Assembly: GCA_001874305.1 (NCBI GenBank)
Contig: MPCU01000013.1
Location: 62,001 to 126,000 of the forward strand
From: Bacteriovorax sp. MedPE-SWde
GTDB taxonomy: Bacteria; Bdellovibrionota; Bacteriovoracia; Bacteriovoracales; Bacteriovoracaceae
Reading direction: 5' to 3'
Length of the DNA stretch: 64,000 nucleotides
The notes under the pieces are model-generated. The model did no database searches. It was not told the origin of the DNA and was given only the letters and a program-made list of their open reading frames with translations. The position numbers and the translations under genes are program-made. Of the stretch, positions 45,937-55,072 are shown piece by piece (positions within the stretch are counted from its first letter, which is position 1; each line of letters starts with the position of its first letter).

Positions 45937-46479
45937 TTAAGATGCTTTAAAAGACTTCCCTAGTATAAGAAAAACATCATCTGAATTTTCTCCGCTCAAA
46001 TGTGTTTGTTGAACAATTTGCATCAGGTTAGTAAGAATATCAAACTGACCTGAAAGCTTTTTATAAAATGAATTAACATCACAAAATGAAGGAGCAAAGC
46101 TATCCAATCTTTGATATGCCATTTGGCCGACATCTCTATAGTACTTTATATCTAATAGTTTTCTTTCATTAATCGAATCTGAGAAAAAACCACATAGAAA
46201 TAGAGCAGTGTCTCCAATATCCTTTAATGATCTTTCTTGTTCTCGTCTGGAGAGATGTCCACTCTCCAATAATTTCATACCAAGAACCTTTTCTCTTACC
46301 CTGCCATCAACCATTTCAAAGTACTCATGTGAGTGTCCAAACCTATCCATTACTAAACTTGAGTAATAAATTGTTTCCTTAGGTAATTTCAATTGAGATT
46401 TATCATTAGCAGAAGCTAACTGTTCAAAGAAAAATGCTTGTAGACTCGCTTCTAGAATTAAAGAGTTATTACTAACCAC
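45937..46479 (-). CDS. Conserved-looking cytosolic protein of unknown function, GTG start
   Basis: This 180-residue protein has no signal peptide or span and looks all-helical. The segment GDTALFLCGFFSDSINERKLLDIKYYRD...GQMAYQRL has the look of an uncharacterised proteobacterial family, but I cannot name it. The start is GTG at 46479, with GAGGAGG a few bases upstream. It is monocistronic between the M16 gene (convergent) and the HAD gene (divergent). Confidence 0.65.
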   Translation of the reverse strand: MVSNNSLILEASLQAFFFEQLASANDKSQLKLPKETIYYSSLVMDRFGHSHEYFEMVDGRVREKVLGMKLLESGHLSRREQERSLKDIGDTALFLCGFFSDSINERKLLDIKYYRDVGQMAYQRLDSFAPSFCDVNSFYKKLSGQFDILTNLMQIVQQTHLSGENSDDVFLILGKSFKAS

Positions 46480-46614
46480 TCACCCTCCTCGGCCATTCTC
46501 TAATACTATTCTACCAAATTACGACACAACACACAAAAGGTAAGGAATTACCGAAATTTATCTTTAAAAATCAGCTATAATCTTAATAAATAACTTAATT
46601 AGTGGAGCTTCAGA

Positions 46615-47241
46615 ATGATTAGTAACCGTATTATCAATGAGTTAAGCCTCGTGGATATCCAAAAAATTAGAGATTTAACAAAAGATAAGGACGCCGTTTT
46701 CTTCGATATGGATGGCACAATTTTAAATAGTGAGCCACTCCACTTTCACGCTATTGAAATTTTGACGAATAAACAGAGTACCTACAAGCTTGATGACCTT
46801 TATGGTCTATCAGATACAGATGTATATCCCTTAATTAAAGATCACTTAGAACATGATTTAGAAATGTTCTTAAAGGCCAAGAATGATTTACTTTTGGACT
46901 TGATTCCTAAAGCTTCTGTAGATTCAATCTTTATTAGCGAAATCAGAAATTTACTACTAGAGCTTAGGAAAACTAAGAAGTTAGCGCTTGTCACGGCCAG
47001 TGAAAGAGTTATTGCCCATGCTTTGTTAGACCATTGCAAGCTTTCTGAGCTATTTGATATCATACTAACGCGCCAAGACACAAAACAAACAAAACCTTCC
47101 CCAGACCCTTACAACTTGGCCCTAAAAATGCTAGAAACTAAGAAAGTGAAATCACTTATTTTTGAAGACTCTCCGACTGGTATCGAAGCAGCAAGACTAG
47201 CAGATATTGATACCGTAAAAGTCACTTGGTATGAGTCATAA
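46615..47241 (+). CDS. HAD-superfamily hydrolase (beta-phosphoglucomutase/Gph-like)
   Basis: The HAD motif I DMDGT has nucleophile Asp31 and acid Asp33. Motif II is near LVTASE, and motif III/IV appear as KPSPDPYNLALKML and IFEDSPTGIEAARLAD. A small helical cap lies between motifs I and II. The length of 208 residues is typical of phosphoglycolate phosphatase or beta-phosphoglucomutase-like enzymes. The substrate cannot be told from sequence. It lies 27 bases upstream of the mutase gene and is probably co-transcribed. Confidence 0.88.
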   Translation: MISNRIINELSLVDIQKIRDLTKDKDAVFFDMDGTILNSEPLHFHAIEILTNKQSTYKLDDLYGLSDTDVYPLIKDHLEHDLEMFLKAKNDLLLDLIPKASVDSIFISEIRNLLLELRKTKKLALVTASERVIAHALLDHCKLSELFDIILTRQDTKQTKPSPDPYNLALKMLETKKVKSLIFEDSPTGIEAARLADIDTVKVTWYES

Positions 47242-47268
47242 AATATTTTCAGCACAAAGGTAATAGCG

Positions 47269-49413
47269 ATGAGTAAGTATTCTCCAGAAACTAAAACTGC
47301 CTCTCAATGGCAAGAGTTAGCAACTAAAGAAACCAAAGGAAAGGGTCCTAAAGAAACTCAAACTCCTGAAGGAATTACTTTAAAAGCACTATATACAAAA
47401 GAAGATACAGATGGTCTTCCACACCAAAATACAATGCCTGGTTTTGAACCTTTCATTCGTGGCCCAAGAGCAACAATGTACACTGGTCGTCCATGGACAA
47501 TTAGACAGTACGCAGGTTTCTCAACAGCTGAAGCATCAAATGCCTTTTATAGAAAAGCATTAGCGGCAGGTGGACAAGGTGTTTCTGTAGCATTCGATTT
47601 AGCAACTCATAGAGGTTATGACTCTGATCACCCTCGCGTAAAAGGAGATGTTGGAAAAGCAGGTGTTGCAGTTGATTCTGTTGAGGATATGAAGGTTCTC
47701 TTTAACGAGATCCCATTAGACAAAGTTTCAGTATCAATGACAATGAACGGAGCAGTACTTCCAGTTCTTGCTGGTTATATCGTTGCAGCTGAAGAGCAAG
47801 GTGTATCTCAAGACAAACTATCAGGAACAATTCAAAATGATATTTTAAAAGAGTTCATGGTGAGAAATACATATATCTTTCCACCAACTCCCTCGATGAA
47901 AGTTATCGCGGATATCTTTGAGTACACATCTCAAAATATGCCTAAGTTTAACTCAATCTCAATATCGGGATACCATATCCAAGAGGCTGGAGCAGACGCT
48001 GCTCTTGAGCTTGCTTATACTCTTGCTGATGGTAAGGAGTATATTGAAACTGCAATCGCTGCTGGAATGGAAATTGATCAGTTTGCACCAAGGCTTTCTT
48101 TCTTCTTTGGTATAGGAATGAACTTCTACATGGAGATAGCTAAACTTCGTGCAGCAAGACTTCTATGGTCTGAAATTGTATCTAAGTATAACCCACAAAA
48201 TATTAAGTCTAAAATGTTAAGAACTCACTGCCAGACTTCTGGTTGGTCTCTTACAGAACAAGACCCTTATAATAATATTATCAGAACAACAGTTGAAGCA
48301 ATGGCCGCTGTATTTGGAGGAACTCAATCTCTTCATACAAACTCTTTTGATGAAGCTATTGCACTTCCAACTGAATTCAGTGCAAGAATTGCAAGAAACA
48401 CACAAATCATTCTTCAAGAAGAAACTGGAATTACAAATACAGTAGATCCTTGGGGTGGCTCTTATATGATGGAATCTTTAACGACAGAGATTGCAGAAAA
48501 AGCACGAGAAATGATTAAAGAAATTGCTGAGGCCGGAGGAATGGCAAAAGCAATTGAGTCAGGTCTTCCAAAACTAAAAATTGAAGAAGCAGCTGCTGCC
48601 AAGCAAGCTAGAATCGATCGTGGAGAAGATGTCATTGTTGGTGTTAACAAGTACAAGCCACAAGTTGAAGACGATATTGACGTCCTTGAAATTGATAATA
48701 TGGCGGTACTTGAGTCTCAGTTAAAAAATCTTGATAAAATAAGAAGTGAAAGAGACCAAGATGAAGTTAATAAGTGTATGGAAGATCTTTCTATATACGC
48801 CAAGACAGGAAAAGGAAACGCCCTAGATCTTGCAGTAAAGGCAACTAGAGCAAGATGTACAGTAGGTGAAATAACTTATGCCCTTGAACAACACTGGGGA
48901 AGATATAATGCCAATTCAAAAACGGTATCTGGTGTTTATGGAAAAGCTTTTGAAAAGGATGAGAACTGGATGAGCATTATGAATGACATCAAGGAATTTG
49001 AAAAAGAAAATGGACGTCGTCCTAGAATCCTAATTGCAAAAATGGGACAGGATGGTCATGACCGTGGAGCTAAAGTAGTAGCAACAGCTTACGCTGATGT
49101 AGGCTTTGATGTTGACCTTGCCCCACTCTTTTCAACTCCAGCAGAAGTTGCGAAACAAGCAGTTGAAAATGATGTTCACGTTATTGGAGTCTCTTCATTA
49201 GCTGCAGGACATAAGACGTTAATTCCAGATCTCATGGAAGAATTAAACAAGCTTGGTGCTGATGACATCATCATAGTTGCGGGAGGGGTGATTCCTAAAC
49301 AGGACTATGACTTTCTATACAAAGCAGGAGTAAAAGGGATCTACGGACCTGGAACACCAATTCCTGATGCAGCCAGAGATGTTATCAAAAACATTAAAGA
49401 GGCGATAAAGTAA
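47269..49413 (+). CDS. scpA: Methylmalonyl-CoA mutase (single-chain, catalytic plus B12 domain)
   Basis: The enzyme interconverts methylmalonyl-CoA and succinyl-CoA with adenosylcobalamin. The N-terminal barrel carries [24 protein letters not shown] and [15 protein letters not shown]. The C-terminal B12 domain has the base-off ligand motif DGHDRG with Asp595 and His597, then [17 protein letters not shown]. At 714 residues it is of the full MutB/ScpA type and needs no separate small B12 subunit. Its stop overlaps the start of meaB by one base. With the carboxylase genes at 58.9-62.4 kb it makes the propionyl-CoA to succinyl-CoA route. No epimerase gene is visible here. Confidence 0.96.
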   Translation: MSKYSPETKTASQWQELATKETKGKGPKETQTPEGITLKALYTKEDTDGLPHQNTMPGFEPFIRGPRATMYTGRPWTIRQYAGFSTAEASNAFYRKALAAGGQGVSVAFDLATHRGYDSDHPRVKGDVGKAGVAVDSVEDMKVLFNEIPLDKVSVSMTMNGAVLPVLAGYIVAAEEQGVSQDKLSGTIQNDILKEFMVRNTYIFPPTPSMKVIADIFEYTSQNMPKFNSISISGYHIQEAGADAALELAYTLADGKEYIETAIAAGMEIDQFAPRLSFFFGIGMNFYMEIAKLRAARLLWSEIVSKYNPQNIKSKMLRTHCQTSGWSLTEQDPYNNIIRTTVEAMAAVFGGTQSLHTNSFDEAIALPTEFSARIARNTQIILQEETGITNTVDPWGGSYMMESLTTEIAEKAREMIKEIAEAGGMAKAIESGLPKLKIEEAAAAKQARIDRGEDVIVGVNKYKPQVEDDIDVLEIDNMAVLESQLKNLDKIRSERDQDEVNKCMEDLSIYAKTGKGNALDLAVKATRARCTVGEITYALEQHWGRYNANSKTVSGVYGKAFEKDENWMSIMNDIKEFEKENGRRPRILIAKMGQDGHDRGAKVVATAYADVGFDVDLAPLFSTPAEVAKQAVENDVHVIGVSSLAAGHKTLIPDLMEELNKLGADDIIIVAGGVIPKQDYDFLYKAGVKGIYGPGTPIPDAARDVIKNIKEAIK

Positions 49414-50375
49414 TGAAAATCGATTTGGATAATTTACTTGCTGGCAAAATGAGAACTCTCTCAAAGGCGATTACTCTTTCAGAGAGTAAGAAAGTCGAGC
49501 ATCAGGCCGAGGCCCAAAGCTTAATAGAGTCTATTTTACCACATACGGGTAAATCTATTCGAATTGGAATATCTGGAACTCCTGGGGTTGGTAAATCAAC
49601 ATTTATCGAATCTCTCGGAGTTCACTTAATAAACAAGGGCCATAAGGTGGCCGTTCTTGCTATTGATCCAAGCTCACCTCTTAGTGGAGGAAGTATCCTA
49701 GGTGATAAAACAAGAATGGAGAAACTCTCTCAACTAGAGAATGCTTTTATTCGACCAACACCTACCTCAGGAACTCTTGGTGGTGTTGCACAAAAAACAA
49801 GAGAGGCAATGCTTCTCTGTGAAGCAGCAGGGTTTGATATTATTCTCATCGAGACAGTTGGAGTTGGTCAGTCAGAGTTTGAAGTTGCCGATATGGTAGA
49901 CTTCTTCACTGTTCTTCTTCTGCCAGGAGGTGGTGATGAACTTCAAGGAATTAAGAAAGGAATCATCGAGATTTCTGACTGCATACTTATTAATAAATCT
50001 GAAGGTGAAAACCTAAATAGAGCGCAAACAACTCAAAGAGAGTACTTAAGTGCTCTTCATATTATGCATAATGATGACCAATGGAATACAAAGGTTGAAC
50101 TGATTTCTGCGATAGAGTCAGCAGGCCTTGATAATTACTGGTCTCTAGTAAATGAATTTATTGATCAATCTAAAGAGTCTGGCTTTCTTGATAATAAAAG
50201 AGTTAATCAAAATAAGAAATGGCTTAATAGTTTATTTTTTGAGTTTATCAAGAATCGTGTGGATAATAATCCCGCCTTACAAACAGAATGGAAAAAGGCT
50301 GAATCAAATATAGAAGATAACCAGGCAACTCCATTTGCCGCAGCTAAGAAAATGATAGATTTACTTTTTACTTAA
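49413..50375 (+). CDS. meaB: Mutase-associated GTPase MeaB (ArgK)
   Basis: MeaB is a G3E-type GTPase that guards and reloads methylmalonyl-CoA mutase with its cofactor. The P-loop GTPGVGKS is at residues 55-62, followed by AVLAIDPSSPLSGGSILGDKTRM and IETVGVGQSE (switch regions), and INKSEGEN as the base-binding segment. The length of 320 residues is normal. It overlaps the mutase gene by one base, which is the usual linkage. Its 3' end overlaps the convergent secreted-protein gene by 8 bases. Confidence 0.95.
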   Translation: MKIDLDNLLAGKMRTLSKAITLSESKKVEHQAEAQSLIESILPHTGKSIRIGISGTPGVGKSTFIESLGVHLINKGHKVAVLAIDPSSPLSGGSILGDKTRMEKLSQLENAFIRPTPTSGTLGGVAQKTREAMLLCEAAGFDIILIETVGVGQSEFEVADMVDFFTVLLLPGGGDELQGIKKGIIEISDCILINKSEGENLNRAQTTQREYLSALHIMHNDDQWNTKVELISAIESAGLDNYWSLVNEFIDQSKESGFLDNKRVNQNKKWLNSLFFEFIKNRVDNNPALQTEWKKAESNIEDNQATPFAAAKKMIDLLFT

Positions 50376-50670
50376 CACCCGAACATTCAACTTTAAATGA
50401 CTTCGGACGAGGAAAGAAAACTCTCATATCACCTGAATCAACATCAAGAGTAAAAGATTTTACAGCTCCCCCAACGGAGTTCTTTCCAGAAAGATAACTT
50501 CCTGATCGAATAACTTCACCCTTAGCGATACCCTTCGGTGTACTTAACTCAAAGTCTCCTGACTCAGTAACAACAACATTATATTGTTCCATAGCATCCG
50601 TACAAGTAATGTCTCCAGCAAATGAACTTGCTGTAAACATAAGTAATAATATAGTACTTAGTAATTTCAT
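50368..50670 (-). CDS. Small secreted protein of unknown function
   Basis: A clear signal peptide (MKLLSTILLLMFTASSFA) leads to a mature protein of about 82 residues starting GDITC. It has two Cys, near both ends of the mature part, that could form one disulfide. I do not recognise the family. It lies 9 bases downstream of the larger secreted-protein gene and is probably in the same operon. Confidence 0.65.
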   Translation of the reverse strand: MKLLSTILLLMFTASSFAGDITCTDAMEQYNVVVTESGDFELSTPKGIAKGEVIRSGSYLSGKNSVGGAVKSFTLDVDSGDMRVFFPRPKSFKVECSGVK

Positions 50671-50679
50671 AAACTCTCC

Positions 50680-52086
50680 TTAGAGTTGTATAATTATTTT
50701 ATCATCATCAAACTGAATATTTTCACCAACTAGTGCTTTTTTAATGATTTTTAATAAAAACTTCTTCCATTTGATCTTAAACCAACCAATTGGGACCTTA
50801 ACTTCGTCTACATTTAAGACGATTTGATCCTTAGCTGGCTTATGGTCAACTGTACCCTTTATATAAACATCAAATCTTATGTACTTCCCTAAGACCTTCT
50901 TATAGGCCGAGGCTTTAATTAAGGCCCTGTGGTCATCAAGCTGAATAGAGATATTTCCCGCCGTTTTTTCTTTAGAAGAAATATGCGCCAAAGGATTAAA
51001 TCCCTTCTTCATTATATCTTCGTACTTAAACCATAGGTCGTATTCATCTCTTGAAATAAGTTTCTTAATATTGATCGATCCCGACTGAACACACTCTCCA
51101 ATAATGGAGTGAAGATCATAGAGAATCGAGTCTTCTGATTTCTGACATTTAATAGTTAAGTCTTTAGTTGTAACGGAACTTTCTTTATCAACAAATTGGA
51201 TAACTGGTGCAACAAAGTAAAGATTCTCATTTGCTACAGATAAGTTCTTTGTTTTTAAATAGAACTTAGTTTCGTCTTTTTCATTTCTTAATAATATTGT
51301 TGGAATATTAATGTTTAAGCTGTTCTCACATTGCTTCTTTATCTTTTCACTATCAAAAACAAGGAGATCTTCATCCTTCATACAAGAAGCATGTAGCTCA
51401 GAGGTTTCCATAAAATACTGTCCTACAGTCATTGAAGAATTCAGGGCATTTACTTGAAGAAGAGACCCTCCATTTAAGTTAATATCTCCCAATTGGGCAT
51501 GAAACTTCATTTTATCGCCATCTTCATAATCAACATCTATATCGACATTCATTGGAGCATTTTCAAATTCAGGACTAATATAGAATTCTGTCATACATCC
51601 CTGCTCTATCCCTTCAGCTGTTGCCATATCAAGATCAGGGTTATTTGATGTGCAGTACATATAGAAATTATCAAAACCTAATTTCATATCGCTCATAGAT
51701 ATCTCAAACTTCTTTCCACCAAATGAAAAGAAACCTGGGTTTACAATTGCAAGAGACTTGGTCGTATTCATTTCTAGAATATCGTTGAATGAGCTATCTT
51801 TACCCATATCAAATTGAAATTTTAAATAGTTTGCTTTAAATCCTAAGTTATCTTTTTCATAAGTAACTTCGGCCTTAAAAATATCGTCTTTATTAATTAA
51901 ATTAAATGCCATATCAGAACGAGACATTTTCACTTCTGTAAAATCAAGAATACCTGCACTTCCTTTCTTAGAAGGCTTTTTATAGTTCCAATTTGTTATT
52001 CCAACCTCTAGGAAATTCATAGAATTCCCTCCCGCTTGAACAGCAAAAGAGCCCATTAGTGCAAATGTCAGTAGCATTTTCTTCAT
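50680..52086 (-). CDS. Large secreted beta-rich protein of unknown function
   Basis: The 468-residue protein has a signal peptide (MKKMLLTFALMGSFAVQA). The mature part is rich in short alternating strands with repeated phrases such as MSDMKLGFDNFYMYC and DINLNGGSLLQVNALNS, suggesting a repetitive beta structure. It has several Cys pairs (for instance near 140 and 160, and 240-260). The final 50 residues are amphipathic (WFKIKWKKFLLKIIKKALVG), then end with FDDDKIIIQL. No membrane anchor is visible. The end resembles that of the 262-residue secreted protein at 39.2 kb. Function unknown. Confidence 0.65.
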   Translation of the reverse strand: MKKMLLTFALMGSFAVQAGGNSMNFLEVGITNWNYKKPSKKGSAGILDFTEVKMSRSDMAFNLINKDDIFKAEVTYEKDNLGFKANYLKFQFDMGKDSSFNDILEMNTTKSLAIVNPGFFSFGGKKFEISMSDMKLGFDNFYMYCTSNNPDLDMATAEGIEQGCMTEFYISPEFENAPMNVDIDVDYEDGDKMKFHAQLGDINLNGGSLLQVNALNSSMTVGQYFMETSELHASCMKDEDLLVFDSEKIKKQCENSLNINIPTILLRNEKDETKFYLKTKNLSVANENLYFVAPVIQFVDKESSVTTKDLTIKCQKSEDSILYDLHSIIGECVQSGSINIKKLISRDEYDLWFKYEDIMKKGFNPLAHISSKEKTAGNISIQLDDHRALIKASAYKKVLGKYIRFDVYIKGTVDHKPAKDQIVLNVDEVKVPIGWFKIKWKKFLLKIIKKALVGENIQFDDDKIIIQL

Positions 52087-52184
52087 ATACTTCCTTGAGT
52101 CTATTTCTTAGAAGTATAGGATAAACAGCTATTTTTTGGTGCGAATGGGAAGAACTTATAGTGGCCGTCTATAATTTAGACAGT

Positions 52185-53096
52185 TTATAGCGGGAATGCT
52201 TTTGATATATTAAGAAGAAGAGACTTTTCTAGAGAACTATTCCTAGAACCTGCCAATAATGTCTGATCGAAGTAATTAACTCCATAAGATATGTCTCCTG
52301 CAAGATAGTTAACACCTAGGCCGATTGTTGATACACGACTTCCTTTGGAGTGATTAATTCGTCCATCAGTAAACTCTAATTCACTATGACCATCATACTT
52401 ATAGGAATAACTCAATCCTACTCTCACAGGTGAGTAGCCAGGACTTACTCCTGCCGAAATTGAGAATTCAGTTGAAGGAAATCTATATACTGAGACATCA
52501 TTAAATGATTCGCTATGATAATATGCAGAATTTAAATCAACAGTTACATCGAAATTATCAATAACTTTGAATAAAGTTAATCCCACCTGAGACTTATGAA
52601 ATCCCCCTCCAGTAATATCAGTCTGAAGAGGCTTTTCAGCGTCATAACGAGAGTTACCTGTTGGAACTAACTGAGAGAAATAAATAAAGCCTCTTGGCTT
52701 CCACCTTGAATAATACTTCTCCTGTAAGAACTCATAAGCAATCGAAATTTTTGAGTCACTTATATCAGAAGTACTTTCTTCCTTACTAGATGTCCTCTTA
52801 GTTACTTTATTAACACTTGTACTCATTGCTAATTGAAAGTAGTTATCGAAGATATATGCTCCTCCAATATTCATACTTTCGAGGACCTCTTCTTCATCAG
52901 TTGTTCGCTTAGAAGCATTTCCCAAAGTATCCACATCATAAACATATGCTGCGTTTCTATAGCTAAGATAAACCTTTGCTCTATCTTCAGAAGTTACAAC
53001 AGAAGAAGATCCACCTCCACCACCACAACAAGAAGCTGCATAAGTATTTACAGAAAATGCTACAAGAAAGAAGATCTTTAAAGAGCTATAGGCCAT
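52185..53096 (-). CDS. Secreted, probably outer-membrane barrel-like protein with CCGGGGG N-terminus
   Basis: The signal peptide (about 20 residues, ending TYA) leads to a mature N-terminus ASCCGGGGGSSS, an unusual Cys-Cys-Gly stretch that could hold a metal. The following 260 residues alternate polar and aromatic residues in strands (YYHSESFNDVSVYRF, GLSYSYKYDGHSELEF), as in outer-membrane barrels, though it ends in KAFPL rather than a C-terminal Phe. It overlaps the upstream lipoprotein gene by 19 bases, with AGAGG before its ATG. It is the last gene of the redox/metal-type cluster that starts at regB. Confidence 0.65.
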   Translation of the reverse strand: MAYSSLKIFFLVAFSVNTYAASCCGGGGGSSSVVTSEDRAKVYLSYRNAAYVYDVDTLGNASKRTTDEEEVLESMNIGGAYIFDNYFQLAMSTSVNKVTKRTSSKEESTSDISDSKISIAYEFLQEKYYSRWKPRGFIYFSQLVPTGNSRYDAEKPLQTDITGGGFHKSQVGLTLFKVIDNFDVTVDLNSAYYHSESFNDVSVYRFPSTEFSISAGVSPGYSPVRVGLSYSYKYDGHSELEFTDGRINHSKGSRVSTIGLGVNYLAGDISYGVNYFDQTLLAGSRNSSLEKSLLLNISKAFPL

Positions 53097-53530
53097 AGTT
53101 CCTCTGCTACGATTTGGCCTTCATCAATTAACTGAAAGTGTAAGTCCCACTTGCCAGGCATCGTAAAATATATCTCAGAAGCGCTATAAACGCCCTTAGA
53201 TATTTTTGTTAGAACAATAGGGTAAGAACCATGCCCATGATCAGGCATCCAAAGCATTAGCTTTATCGAATACTCTGGATCGACAAGCTCACCAGATCCA
53301 TTGATCAGAATAAAGTTTAGCGAGTTGCTATCGTATAACTCAACCTTCTTTGTATATCGAGGGATGATCTCAATATCCTTCAGGAATAATTTACCCTGAT
53401 AAGATGAAATGCCACTAACTCCAGAAATAGCTTTGGAAGGTTCTTCATTACTTAAAAATGGTGAATCACCACAAGAGACGATAAGAGTAAGAAAGAGGAA
53501 AAAGTAAATTGGAGTTAGTGACCGAAACAT
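53078..53530 (-). CDS. Lipoprotein with YtkA/FixH-like domain
   Basis: The N-terminus ends LIVSCGDS, a lipobox. The mature part contains LMLWMPDHGHGSYPIVLTK, then GVYSASEIYFTMPGKWDLHFQL, the pattern of YtkA/FixH-like beta-sandwich domains (xMPxHGHG ... Y ... F.MPG.W.L). These domains occur in copper handling and cytochrome oxidase assembly. It is closely linked to a second protein of the same kind just upstream (4-base gap). Metal binding is inferred from the His/Met pattern. Confidence 0.75.
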   Translation of the reverse strand: MFRSLTPIYFFLFLTLIVSCGDSPFLSNEEPSKAISGVSGISSYQGKLFLKDIEIIPRYTKKVELYDSNSLNFILINGSGELVDPEYSIKLMLWMPDHGHGSYPIVLTKISKGVYSASEIYFTMPGKWDLHFQLIDEGQIVAEELWPIAL

Positions 53531-53534
53531 ATAT

Positions 53535-53927
53535 CTAAAACTCTACATTTACTGACTGTTCTTCTTCACCAACAATGACTTTTACTTGCCAATGTCCATT
53601 CATACCACCCATGAAAAACTTTGCGTCAGCTACTTCAAAGACACCATTTTCAACTTCATCCCAAGTTATTGTCGGTCCACCATGACTATGACCATTTGCC
53701 ATTATCATCCATGTCTTCATTTCTACACTCTGCTCAGGTGATACATAGCTATGATCAGCGTCTCCTTTTTCCCAAAAGAAAACTCTAAAAGAGGAGTTTG
53801 CATTTAGAACAGGACCATCAGTCCACTCTAATGAAGCACATTTATTCTCATCAGCAAAGTACAGAGGACAATGTGCAACTGCACCGAATGACATTAAAGT
53901 TATAAACAAAGTTAAAATAATTTTCAT
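53535..53927 (-). CDS. Periplasmic YtkA/FixH-like protein
   Basis: A signal peptide (about 18 residues, ending in VAH or AVA) precedes CPLYFADENKCASLEW with two Cys. The rest has the MKTWMIMANGHSHGGPTI segment, then GVFEVADAKFFMGGMNGHWQVKV, parallel to the downstream lipoprotein. His and Met are frequent, which could suit copper binding. The length of 130 residues is that of a single domain. It lies 8 bases after the redoxin gene. Function beyond the family pattern is not known. Confidence 0.72.
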   Translation of the reverse strand: MKIILTLFITLMSFGAVAHCPLYFADENKCASLEWTDGPVLNANSSFRVFFWEKGDADHSYVSPEQSVEMKTWMIMANGHSHGGPTITWDEVENGVFEVADAKFFMGGMNGHWQVKVIVGEEEQSVNVEF

Positions 53928-53935
53928 ATACTTCC

Positions 53936-54478
53936 TTATCTAGCTATATAACAGCCAAGTGCACGAGCATGTGACCGTTTGGGGTTTATTCCATTTTTAA
54001 TATCTTTTAGGGCCTCTTCTAAGAAGAAGCTTTTCGCATTCTTAAAGAAACGCGAGTTTGTAACTCCACCATGGTAAAGAACATCGCCATTATTATTTAC
54101 AACAAAGACATGTGGCGTTTTCAGGGCCTTAAACATGTTTGCAAATTTTAATTTTCGATCAAGCAAGATGGGAAAATCAATTTCATAATTAGAGAAGTAT
54201 GTTTCCGCTACCCCACGAGAAATTGCCTTATTAGAGTGAAAACCCATAAATTGAAAATCTGGATACTTTCTTTGTAATTCGTTAAGGTAGTCAAATGTAC
54301 TTTTTGAACAAGGGCATGAAGCACTAAGAAAGTAGAACACACTAATTCTCTTAGTTTGTTTTATCAATATCTCTTTCTTTGTTACTAAATTATATCCTTC
54401 AAATTCCTTTACCTCTAAGGCCAAAACCTCAACAAAGCATGCTGTGAAAAATAGAATGGTCATTAGTATTAGCTTCAT
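53936..54478 (-). CDS. Exported thioredoxin-fold redoxin with CxC motif
   Basis: A signal peptide (about 20 residues) leads to a thioredoxin/AhpC-TSA fold: VFYFLSASCPCSKSTFDYLNEL, with active-site Cys-Pro-Cys, then FPILLDRKLKFANMF and TPHVFVVNNNGDVLYHGGV with the cis-Pro. A late Cys sits in ALGCYIAR, typical of a redoxin subfamily. It could act as a thiol reductase or metal-loading factor in the periplasm. In alphaproteobacteria the regB-regA pair is linked to a thioredoxin-fold SCO protein (SenC/PrrC); this gene occupies a similar place but lacks the SCO CxxxC pattern. Confidence 0.8.
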   Translation of the reverse strand: MKLILMTILFFTACFVEVLALEVKEFEGYNLVTKKEILIKQTKRISVFYFLSASCPCSKSTFDYLNELQRKYPDFQFMGFHSNKAISRGVAETYFSNYEIDFPILLDRKLKFANMFKALKTPHVFVVNNNGDVLYHGGVTNSRFFKNAKSFFLEEALKDIKNGINPKRSHARALGCYIAR

Positions 54479-54551
54479 AGAGGATTTCTACAAAATCTTT
54501 TCAAACTGGTCAAAGCAACACATTGTTGCACCACCCAACATACTGATTTAA

Positions 54552-55070
54552 CTATACTTTAGGTGTGTATTTCTTTAGCTTTCTTTGGAGACTCTGCCTG
54601 TGAATACCAAGGGTCTTGGCGGCCTTAGTGATATTCCCACCACATTTTTGAAGAACAAACTCTATATATTCTCTTTCATTTCTATCTAAAGAGAGTCCTT
54701 CTTCTTTGATTGCATCTGTGACTTTATTTCTCTCACCAAGCAATACTGATCGTAAGACATCAAAACTTATCGGCTTTGTTAAATAGTCATCTGCACCGAG
54801 CTTTATCGCTTCCACTGTTGTTGAGATGCTACCAAACCCAGTGAGAATATATATTTTTGATTGAGGATACTTTTCTCTGACTTCTTTTATGTAATTTAAT
54901 GAACTCTTCGTCTGTAATCTTAAATCAAGTAGAACATGCGAATAGTTATCAACCTCATCTTTAATTGCATCAGGGTCATCTAGGATCTTTACAGTATCAC
55001 CCACCTCCTCAAATTCAATTTGAAGCATTCTCGCAAAGTTAAAATCATCTTCTACTATTAATATATTCAT
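54552..55070 (-). CDS. regA: Redox response regulator, RegA/PrrA-like
   Basis: The receiver domain has acidic residues at 7-9, phospho-acceptor Asp49 (LLDLRL) and the TKPI lysine. The C-terminal Fis-type HTH reads GGNITKAAKTLGIHRQSLQRKLKKY, very close to RegA/PrrA/ActR, and there is no AAA+ domain, so it is not an NtrC type. At 172 residues it has the RegA length. It follows regB by 2 bases. Its targets could include the redoxin/YtkA cluster just downstream, which may share the transcript. Confidence 0.9.
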   Translation of the reverse strand: MNILIVEDDFNFARMLQIEFEEVGDTVKILDDPDAIKDEVDNYSHVLLDLRLQTKSSLNYIKEVREKYPQSKIYILTGFGSISTTVEAIKLGADDYLTKPISFDVLRSVLLGERNKVTDAIKEEGLSLDRNEREYIEFVLQKCGGNITKAAKTLGIHRQSLQRKLKKYTPKV

Positions 55071-55072
55071 TA

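Noticed and set aside
53936-54478. SCO1/SenC copper chaperone
   Set aside because: Its place next to regA suggested SenC, but the active site is Cys-Pro-Cys rather than the SCO CxxxC with a late His.
54552-55070. NtrC-type activator
   Set aside because: The Fis-like HTH suggested it, but there is no AAA+ domain; size and HTH fit RegA/PrrA.
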